Both the position numbers and the translations under genes were made by a program. The notes under the pieces are model-generated. The model was not told the origin of the DNA. It saw only the letters and a program-made list of their open reading frames with translations, and searched no databases. Positions 39,861 to 45,363 of a stretch of 45,363 nucleotides of DNA are shown here, piece by piece. Each line of letters begins with the position of its first letter. Positions within the stretch are counted from its first letter, which is position 1. Source of the stretch: JAVVEG01 sp032251455 (GTDB lineage Bacteria > Pseudomonadota > Gammaproteobacteria > Pseudomonadales > Pseudohongiellaceae); NCBI GenBank assembly GCA_032251455.1, contig JAVVEG010000020.1, positions 1-45,363 on the forward strand, given 5' to 3'.

Positions 39861-39904
39861 TATCAGGGTGGTGGCCGCAGTATACTCGTACGGCATTTCC
39901 GTAC
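39857..39904 (+). promoter_or_regulatory. Promoter and operator of the YefM-YoeB operon
   Basis: TTGATA (39857-39862) and TATACT (39881-39886) are 18 bases apart, the first overlapping the stop of the preceding gene. Right after the -10 lies the inverted repeat GTACGG-CATTT-CCGTAC (39888-39904), covering the expected start point. Known yefM-yoeB operators are palindromes with a TGTACA core, and the GTAC half-sites fit autoregulation by the antitoxin or complex. Confidence 0.7.
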
Positions 39905-39921
39905 ATGAACAGGTGGTTTCG

Positions 39922-40194
39922 ATGGAAACAGTCAGTGTAAACAAGTTCAGGGATAACTTGAAACAGCTTGTAGAACAAAGCATTAGCAGACATGAACCGC
40001 TTAGAGTCTCCCGCCGCTCAGGGCAAGACTTTGTGGTGCTTAGCGCCGAAGACTGGGAACGTGAACAGGAAACTTTGTACATCTTGCAAAACAGCAGCTT
40101 GATGCGCCAACTGGCCGAGTCAGCCAAAACCCACACAGCGCGAAAAGGATACATGCCTACAAAAGAGCAAATGGATGAGATCACTGGTATTTGA
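39922..40194 (+). CDS. yefM: Phd/YefM-family antitoxin
   Basis: A 90-residue antitoxin: METVSVNKFRDNLKQLVEQ at the start is the DNA-binding Phd/YefM fold, and the C-terminal part (about 60-90) would wrap the toxin. It binds and neutralises the YoeB-like toxin encoded downstream and represses the operon at the palindrome at 39888-39904. ATG 39922 follows AGGTGG; the much longer open frame upstream overlaps the S1 gene and is rejected. It overlaps the toxin gene by 20 bases. Confidence 0.88.
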   Translation: METVSVNKFRDNLKQLVEQSISRHEPLRVSRRSGQDFVVLSAEDWEREQETLYILQNSSLMRQLAESAKTHTARKGYMPTKEQMDEITGI

Positions 40195-40450
40195 GGGCAA
40201 AACCTGGGAGGCGTATGAAGCCATGCGCCAAAAGGATAAAAAATTGCACGAAGCCGCGCGTAAAATCATCAAAGAGCTTCTTCGCTGCGAGGATCCCTCC
40301 GTCGGCACAGGTAAACCCGAACCATTGAAACACAATCTGTCGGGCTTCTGGTCAAGACGCATCTCCCAGAAAGATCGGATTGTGTATCGGTTCGATGAAA
40401 CATCAATTTATATCTTTGCTTTGGGTGGTCATTTCCTGCATAGGCCTTAG
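40175..40450 (+). CDS. yoeB: YoeB/Txe-family toxin (ribosome-dependent mRNA endonuclease)
   Basis: A 91-residue RelE-superfamily toxin that cuts mRNA in the ribosomal A site. The family block GKPEPLKHNLSGFWSRRI is exact, and the catalytic residues of E. coli YoeB align as Glu49, Arg68 and His86. The usual C-terminal YHY is replaced by GGHFLHRP, so the protein runs on a few residues past the catalytic His. It overlaps the antitoxin gene by 20 bases at the start. Its last 48 bases overlap the opposite-strand AbrB-like gene at 40403-40579. All key residues are present, so activity is likely. Confidence 0.93.
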   Translation: MRSLVFEGKTWEAYEAMRQKDKKLHEAARKIIKELLRCEDPSVGTGKPEPLKHNLSGFWSRRISQKDRIVYRFDETSIYIFALGGHFLHRP

Positions 40451-40579
40451 CGGGATTACCTCAATTCGCCCTTGATAGGACATGATCTGAACTTTCTGAC
40501 CAGAGAAAATGCCCATGGACTCACGAATTTCTTTAGGAATTACAACCTGATACTTCGGGGAAACAGTTACTTCTGTCAT
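40403..40579 (-). CDS. AbrB/MazE/SpoVT-type DNA-binding protein, possible orphan antitoxin
   Basis: A 58-residue protein starting MTEVTVSPKYQVVIPKEIRE, then SMGIFSGQKVQIMSYQGRIEVIPLRP. This is the swapped-hairpin AbrB fold with the signature QVVIPKEIR used by MazE and VapB antitoxins. The ATG is preceded by AGGTGG. The gene lies on the strand opposite to the toxin-antitoxin operon, with its last 48 bases overlapping the end of yoeB. No partner toxin follows in its own direction, so it is either an orphan antitoxin or a separate small regulator. The motif match is strong for so short a protein. Confidence 0.82.
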   Translation of the reverse strand: MTEVTVSPKYQVVIPKEIRESMGIFSGQKVQIMSYQGRIEVIPLRPMQEMTTQSKDIN

Positions 40580-40587
40580 AACACCAC

Positions 40588-40626
40588 CTATCGATAAGGT
40601 CTTGGTATTACGGTACCTCTATCGAT
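40588..40626. promoter_or_regulatory. Paired CTATCGAT sites upstream of the AbrB-like gene
   Basis: CTATCGAT occurs at 40588-40595 and at 40619-40626, 31 bases apart or about three helical turns. The first lies in a near-palindrome, ACCTATCGATAAGGT. Placed just upstream of the AbrB-like start, they are candidates for an autoregulatory operator. The rest of the 205-base gap to the ORF6N gene shows nothing clear. Confidence 0.4.
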
Positions 40627-40784
40627 TGGTGCGATCAATTCGTAAATGCTGATTACAGCCAAAGCCCCGGCGCTGAACGCAGCCAACAACATTTTTGAAA
40701 TTGTGCGGTTTGCTTCCAAACTGGACAGTGGCCTGCCTCGGAGATAGGCTTTATTTTACCTATTACATGCTCATAGGAGGAGCC

Positions 40785-41330
40785 ATGGTTAAGAAAGGAA
40801 GCATCAAGCCTGTAATATTGATTGAAGACCGGATTTATACCGTGCACGACAAACGGGTCATGCTGGATGCCGACTTGGCTAGGCTGTACGGTGTCACGAC
40901 CAAACGTCTGAACGAACAAGTTACTCGGAATGCCGACCGTTTCCCGGAGGATTTTGCGTTTAAGCCAACAAAACAGGAGCTTACAAACTTGAGGTCGCAA
41001 ATTGCGACCTCAAGTGGCGTTTCTGAGGCGCACGGCGGACGACGTTACCTGCCCCGTCTATTTACCGAACATGGCGCCATCATGGCCGCCTCCGTGCTGA
41101 ACTCCCCAGCCGCGGTGGAGGTTAGCGTTTATGTCGTCCGCGCCTTCGTCAAGTTACGGGAACTCACTTACTCACAACGGGAAATTCAGAAGAAGCTCAA
41201 TATGATTGAACAGAAGGTGGCGGGCCAAGATCAAACCCTTGGCGAATTGATCGATGCCATCCGGGGACTGATGTTTCCTCCTGAGTCGAAGAGGAAAAGG
41301 CCAATTGGATTTGGGAAGTGGGAGGAGTAA
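40785..41330 (+). CDS. ORF6N-domain protein (phage antirepressor-like)
   Basis: A 181-residue DNA-binding-type protein. Residues about 8-95 form the ORF6N domain: ILIEDRIYTVHDKRVMLDADL, split here, then LARLYGVTTKRLNEQVTRN, DRFPEDFAFKPTKQE and GGRRYLPRLFTEHGAIMAASVL. A coiled-coil-like helix follows (about 130-160) and a basic tail. Such proteins come from phages and mobile elements, and solitary copies are widespread in bacterial genomes with unknown roles. AGGAGG is five bases before ATG 40785; the frame is open further upstream to 40695. With the toxin-antitoxin genes next to it, it suggests a small acquired island. Confidence 0.85.
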   Translation: MVKKGSIKPVILIEDRIYTVHDKRVMLDADLARLYGVTTKRLNEQVTRNADRFPEDFAFKPTKQELTNLRSQIATSSGVSEAHGGRRYLPRLFTEHGAIMAASVLNSPAAVEVSVYVVRAFVKLRELTYSQREIQKKLNMIEQKVAGQDQTLGELIDAIRGLMFPPESKRKRPIGFGKWEE

Positions 41331-41475
41331 TTGACCGTATCATCACATCAGTTTTGTTTTACCAATACACTTCACAGGAATATCCGGAGACATGCATGAT
41401 CGGATTGTGCAGCCGTTCAAATCATGGTGATGCCCGTACATCTATGCCATCGTGATAATTGCGGAAGGCAACCCC

Positions 41476-43152
41476 CTAAAGCCGGGAACGCACCAAGGTA
41501 ACATCCGCATTGCGCCAAAAAGAGTCGAACTGGCGCTTTACCAGTATGGCTTCCTGGGTTCTGCCCTGGGCTTCCAATGCCTGCGCCAGTCCCAGGGTGC
41601 TCCAGCCACTTTGCTGATTCCACTGCAGGTCTTTGCGGTAGACCGCTTCTGCTGCTGCCGCCTGACCATCAGCCAGCAAGGCCGCGCCCAGGTACAGCCG
41701 CATGGACTGCGACCAATCCGGTGGCTCGGTGTAGTTGTTGGCATCCTGTAATTCCACGGCACGGGTGTAGGCCGCGATGGCGCCAGCCAGATCTCCGCGC
41801 ATTTCCTTGATCTCGCCGTCCAGGGCATGGGTAGCCAGTTGCAGAATATGGGAAGCCGGAGTGGGGCCGACACCGCTGGAGTCAGCGCTGTCATCGGCAG
41901 CCTGCACCCGCAGATTGGCCAGTTCGGCATCGGCAGCCTGCAGTTGCCCGGTATTGGCCAGAGCACTGCCCTTGACATAGCTCCAGATGCCTTCCAGGTA
42001 AGGCGTGCCACCCAGGCGGTCGGTGGTATTCAGGATCTTGTCCCATTTGCCGAAGACTTTTTCCACAATCCAGGTATGTGCTACCCGTTTCTGGGCCTGG
42101 TTGAGTGTATCCGGCACAACGTTGGCCGCGCCCTTTTCTGCTGCGGCCAGGGTGTTGGCATAATTGCCCTGCAGCATATTGGCGTAGCGGACAAAATCCA
42201 GGGCATGAGGTGCATGAATCTTGTGCGAGAGCGGGTAGGTGCCGATATTCGGGAAGTTGGTCTCGCCCCAGATTTCAGCAAACTGCCGATCGACAATCTG
42301 TGAACGCTCATTGATATCGATGGCTTTCTCATATTCCCCGACGCGCAGGTAAATATGACCAGGCATATGCACCATATGTCCGGAAATCGGTACGGTGCCT
42401 TCCAGTTTCTGCGCAGCAGGCATGGCTAGCTCGGGCTGCAGGGAGCCTTCCATCAAATGGATGTACAGATGATTGGCGCCAGGATGGTTGGGCTCAATGC
42501 GCATGGCCGCCTCGAAAGCTGCCTGCGCTTCGGCAGTTCCCGGCTTGGGCGAACCGTCGGCATTCCAGTAATCCCAGCGGGTCGTGTTCATGTAGGCTTC
42601 GCCAAACAGCGCAGCGATATCAGGATCATCCGGGTATTTCGCGTGCAGTTCGCGCATGGCATCCACGAAGGCGGCATCGCGCTGCTTGCTGTCGGCAATG
42701 GCATCCTTGTTGTAGAGCACGAACAGGGCGTTGATCATGTCCTGTTCTTTTGCGTTGCCATTGTTGCTCAGTTCCAGGGCCCGGCGGATGGCGGCCAGAC
42801 CGGTACCGCGCGGATCATCCGGCATATTGGCATAACGGCTGTTGGGGTTGGGGCCGGCCGCATGTGCCAGACCAAAATACGGCATGGGGCTGTCCGGGTC
42901 CAGGCGCGAGGCTTCCTGGTAGGAGGCAATGGATTCCGGGAAGTAGAAACTCCAGGCCATGCGCAGGCCCTGGTCGAAGAATTGCTGGGCGGCCGCCGAA
43001 TCGGTTGTAATGGGTCGGCTGTAGGTGCCGCCACCGGGTACGATGATGGCCAGTGGCGCATCGGCGGCAGTGGCTGTACTCTGGGCCAGGAGAGGGTGTG
43101 ATGCTGTGAGCATGCTGGCAGCGACGGCCAGGGCCAGGGATAGTTTGTTCAT
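41476..43152 (-). CDS. Exported TPR-repeat protein
   Basis: A 558-residue protein with a signal peptide (ending LLAQS, about residue 24) and several tetratricopeptide repeats (AAQQFFDQGLRMAWSFYFPESI; AQAAFEAAMRIEPNHPGANH; a late pair around LAGAIAAYTRAVELQ and AAEAVYRKDLQWN). The conserved core HLMEGSL followed by HMVHMPGHIYLRVGEYEKAI is shared by a family of uncharacterised large TPR proteins. It should lie in the periplasm. ATG 43152 has GGAG eight bases upstream and is preferred over ATG 43158, which is too close. It diverges from ftsH across about 185 bases. No function can be assigned. Confidence 0.82.
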   Translation of the reverse strand: MNKLSLALAVAASMLTASHPLLAQSTATAADAPLAIIVPGGGTYSRPITTDSAAAQQFFDQGLRMAWSFYFPESIASYQEASRLDPDSPMPYFGLAHAAGPNPNSRYANMPDDPRGTGLAAIRRALELSNNGNAKEQDMINALFVLYNKDAIADSKQRDAAFVDAMRELHAKYPDDPDIAALFGEAYMNTTRWDYWNADGSPKPGTAEAQAAFEAAMRIEPNHPGANHLYIHLMEGSLQPELAMPAAQKLEGTVPISGHMVHMPGHIYLRVGEYEKAIDINERSQIVDRQFAEIWGETNFPNIGTYPLSHKIHAPHALDFVRYANMLQGNYANTLAAAEKGAANVVPDTLNQAQKRVAHTWIVEKVFGKWDKILNTTDRLGGTPYLEGIWSYVKGSALANTGQLQAADAELANLRVQAADDSADSSGVGPTPASHILQLATHALDGEIKEMRGDLAGAIAAYTRAVELQDANNYTEPPDWSQSMRLYLGAALLADGQAAAAEAVYRKDLQWNQQSGWSTLGLAQALEAQGRTQEAILVKRQFDSFWRNADVTLVRSRL

Positions 43153-43338
43153 GGGCAAGGCTCCAACTTGGTTTTATTGCTGCCTATCTTAGAGGTTTTC
43201 TGACAGGATGTCAGGGTGCATCTCAGGTGCGTCAGGTGTAGATAGTCAATGGTTTGATCCAGGTCATTGACCGGGCTTGGCAGCGGATTCATACAATTGC
43301 CAGTCAACAGCAACAACGCAGAGACCCAGGAGCCCCGA

Positions 43339-45192
43339 ATGGCTGAACCAGTACCCCCCAAACAGACCCCACCGCCTTCGCCTTTTGACCGACATGCCTT
43401 CATGTGGATGATGGCCGTGTTTCTGGGCTATTACCTGATCATGACGCTGATGCAATCCGGCAGCGAGCGCATCCCCTATTCAGATTTCAAGCAGGCCGTT
43501 AGCGATGACAGGGTGGCCACTGTGACTTTCCGGGGTGACCAGATAAGGGGGACCTACCGAGATGAGGCGGGTGGGCAGTTCATGACAGTGCAACCCACAC
43601 CACCCGATGAGAGTCTGCTGGCGCTTCTGGAGGCGAGCCAGGTAGAGATCAATGCGGAATCATCGGCCCAGCCCGCGTGGTTGCGAATCTTGCTGGGGGT
43701 GATTCCCTGGGTATTCCTGGTCTTGTTCTTCCTGTACTTCAGTCGGACGGTTCAGCAGCGTATGGGTGGCGGCAAGGAAGGCCTGTTTGGCTTTTCCAAG
43801 TCCCGGGCCAGATTGTTTGAAACCAGGGAAAATGATATCGGCTATGATCAGGTGGCGGGTGCCGATGAGGCCAAACAGGAATTACAGGAAATCATCGACT
43901 TTCTGCGTGCGCCGGAACGTTTCCGCAAGCTGGGTGCGAAGATGCCACGCGGCATTCTTTTGATGGGGCCGCCAGGGACAGGGAAAACCATGCTGGCAAA
44001 GGCAACTGCACACGAGGCCGGCGTGCCGTTTTTCAGTATCAGTGCCTCGGAATTCATAGAGATGTTTGTCGGTGTCGGCGCCTCCCGCGTCCGCGATATG
44101 TTTCTCGAAGCCAGGAAAAAGGCGCCATCTCTGATTTTTATTGATGAGATTGATTCAGTGGGCAGAATGCGCGGCACCGGGCTGGGCGGGGGCAATGATG
44201 AACGCGAACAGACGCTGAATCAGGTGCTGGCGGAAATGGATGGCTTTGCTGCAGATGAAGCGGTGGTGGTGCTGGCGGCAACCAACCGCCCGGATGTGTT
44301 GGACCCGGCACTGCTGCGTCCGGGCCGGTTTGATCGCAAGATCACCATGGAGCTGCCACAACACAGTGCGCGGCAGGAAATCCTCAAGGTTCACCTGCGC
44401 AAGGTTCCTGTGCAGGAAGATATTGATATCGCCGAACTGGCCAGTATGACGGTTGGCTTCTCCGGTGCCGACCTGGCCAATCTGGTTAATGAAGCGGCCT
44501 TGCTGGCAGCCAGGGAGAAGGCCGAGATCGTCACTCGTGCGCATTTCAACAAGGCGCATGATCGCGTGCTGATGGGCAGCGAGCGCAGGGATCTGCTCAA
44601 CCCCGCCGAGCGCAAACGAACCGCCATTCACGAAAGTGGGCATGCACTCGTGGCGCTGTTCCTGCCACACAGCGATCCCGTCCGGCAGATAACCATCATT
44701 CCGCGTGGGCGCGCCCTGGGCATGACCGAACAGTTGCCGCTGGAAGATCAGCACAATTATGCCGAAGACTACCTGCAGACACGGTTGGCAGTGCTGATGG
44801 GCGGGCGCTGTGCCGAAAAACTGGTTTGCGGCAATATCAGTTCCGGTGCGGCCAGCGATCTGGAGCAGGCCACCCATCTGGCAAAGCGGATGGTCATGCA
44901 ATGGGGCATGAGTGAGGTGGTCGGTCCGGTCCATTTCCATACCGGCAGTGAGCACCCGTTTCTGGGATACGAGATGACCCAGGAGAAGGATTTCAGTGAG
45001 GACACAGCCCACAAGATCGATGCCGAGGTGCACCGTCTGGTCAGCGAGGCAGAGCAACTGGCCATCAGCACGCTGCAGGAGCACTCCAGCTTTTTGCAGA
45101 CATTGATAGACAAGCTGCTGGAGAAGGAGACGCTGGACCGTGCTGCGCTGGATACATTGCTGGCGAGCAGAGACAAACCGGCCGTGGCCTGA
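43339..45192 (+). CDS. ftsH: ATP-dependent zinc metalloprotease FtsH
   Basis: A 617-residue membrane-anchored AAA+ protease that degrades misfolded or regulated membrane and soluble proteins. There are two transmembrane spans (about 20-38 and 117-135) around a periplasmic domain, then the Walker A GPPGTGKT (210-217), Walker B SLIFIDEID, the arginine-finger region LRPGRFDRKI and the zinc motif HESGH (431-435). It is shorter than E. coli FtsH (644) because the Glu/Asn-rich tail is missing. The Pro-rich N-terminus (MAEPVPPKQTPPPSP) is unusual and no rlmE lies upstream, so it may be a second copy. ATG 43339 follows AGGAG; an upstream in-frame start is less well supported. Confidence 0.94.
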   Translation: MAEPVPPKQTPPPSPFDRHAFMWMMAVFLGYYLIMTLMQSGSERIPYSDFKQAVSDDRVATVTFRGDQIRGTYRDEAGGQFMTVQPTPPDESLLALLEASQVEINAESSAQPAWLRILLGVIPWVFLVLFFLYFSRTVQQRMGGGKEGLFGFSKSRARLFETRENDIGYDQVAGADEAKQELQEIIDFLRAPERFRKLGAKMPRGILLMGPPGTGKTMLAKATAHEAGVPFFSISASEFIEMFVGVGASRVRDMFLEARKKAPSLIFIDEIDSVGRMRGTGLGGGNDEREQTLNQVLAEMDGFAADEAVVVLAATNRPDVLDPALLRPGRFDRKITMELPQHSARQEILKVHLRKVPVQEDIDIAELASMTVGFSGADLANLVNEAALLAAREKAEIVTRAHFNKAHDRVLMGSERRDLLNPAERKRTAIHESGHALVALFLPHSDPVRQITIIPRGRALGMTEQLPLEDQHNYAEDYLQTRLAVLMGGRCAEKLVCGNISSGAASDLEQATHLAKRMVMQWGMSEVVGPVHFHTGSEHPFLGYEMTQEKDFSEDTAHKIDAEVHRLVSEAEQLAISTLQEHSSFLQTLIDKLLEKETLDRAALDTLLASRDKPAVA

Positions 45193-45231
45193 TAATGCCT
45201 TTGACCTCGGACAATAAAAAACTATTGCCTA

Positions 45232-45260
45232 TTGACAAGGAGAAGGCTCATAGGTGTTAT
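45232..45260 (+). promoter_or_regulatory. Probable promoter for the gene leaving the window
   Basis: A perfect -35 TTGACA (45232-45237) and TGTTAT (45255-45260) are 17 bases apart, in the gap after ftsH. No clear terminator is seen between ftsH and this site. Confidence 0.45.
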
Positions 45261-45325
45261 GGCTTTACAAGACCTGTTAACAGGACTATTATCTGGTCTC
45301 ATGTTTTCTTGCCCAAGGTATTTTT

Positions 45326-45363
45326 ATGACACATCAAATCCTTACTGAGATGGCGGCCAGCAT
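45326..45363 (+). CDS. Start of a gene cut by the window end
   Basis: ATG 45326 with AAGG seven bases upstream opens MTHQILTEMAAS and runs off the end of the window. About 65 bases lie between the probable promoter start point and this ATG. Too short to identify. Confidence 0.4.
   Translation, partial: MTHQILTEMAAS

Noticed and set aside
45261..45347. A 29-codon ORF starting MALQDLLTG after ftsH
   Set aside because: It has no good ribosome site, overlaps the better-supported ATG at 45326 and resembles nothing recognisable.

Overview
The window looks like a chromosomal segment of a Gram-negative, probably aquatic gammaproteobacterium that lives on plant or algal sugars. The evidence is a TonB-dependent receptor with an export signal and a C-terminal Phe, a SapC / flavin-dependent halogenase pair of the kind found beside such receptors, several intracellular glycoside hydrolases, two Na+/sugar symporters, a Tat-exported enzyme and an FtsH protease. 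The genus cannot be named from the sequence alone. Two runs of exactly 100 N (23905-24004 and 28527-28626) mark scaffold gaps, so this is a draft or metagenome assembly.

Region 1 (1-9.7 kb) is a sugar module: a sugar isomerase/epimerase and a Gfo/Idh/MocA oxidoreductase on the minus strand, divergent from an MFS permease and a Tat-exported TIM-barrel isomerase. A strong palindrome sits between the two pairs. Next come glucokinase and, divergently, a GH31 alpha-glycosidase coupled to an SGLT-type symporter. Region 2 (9.6-14.3 kb) has a TauD-like dioxygenase and a xylose-reductase-like aldo-keto reductase on the minus strand, then an exported alpha/beta hydrolase translationally coupled to kynureninase, and a small unknown protein.

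Region 3 (14.3-36.4 kb) is the heart of the window, a nearly self-contained galactoside regulon. On the minus strand run a TonB receptor (preceded by a small upstream ORF and followed by a clear terminator), halogenase, SapC, GH42 beta-galactosidase, Na+/sugar symporter, an IlvD/EDD-type sugar-acid dehydratase, an SDR sugar dehydrogenase, 2-dehydro-3-deoxygalactonate kinase, the matching phospho-aldolase and a sugar lactonase. Divergent on the plus strand are GH36 alpha-galactosidase (5' end lost in a gap), galactose mutarotase, an exported hydrolase, a DgoR-like GntR regulator, GAPDH and pyruvate kinase. Together these support import of galactosides, cleavage by GH42/GH36, anomer exchange, oxidation to galactonolactone, hydrolysis, dehydration, phosphorylation and aldol cleavage to pyruvate plus glyceraldehyde-3-phosphate. 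The last product is then taken towards pyruvate by the local gap and pyk. This is the oxidative (De Ley-Doudoroff) route, and no Leloir genes are present in the window.

Region 4 (36.4-45.4 kb) is mixed: a periplasmic YbjN/CesT-like protein, an XRE/MmyB-type regulator, a DUF2834 membrane protein, an S1-domain RNA-binding protein fused to a C-terminal S4 domain, a YefM-YoeB toxin-antitoxin pair with visible promoter and operator, an AbrB/MazE-like mini-gene overlapping yoeB tail-to-tail, an ORF6N protein, a large exported TPR protein, FtsH, and the first codons of one more gene. There is no rRNA, tRNA, CRISPR array or insertion sequence that I can see. No gene-free stretch reaches 300 bases except around the second scaffold gap (28358-28626), which holds the receptor promoter and 100 N.
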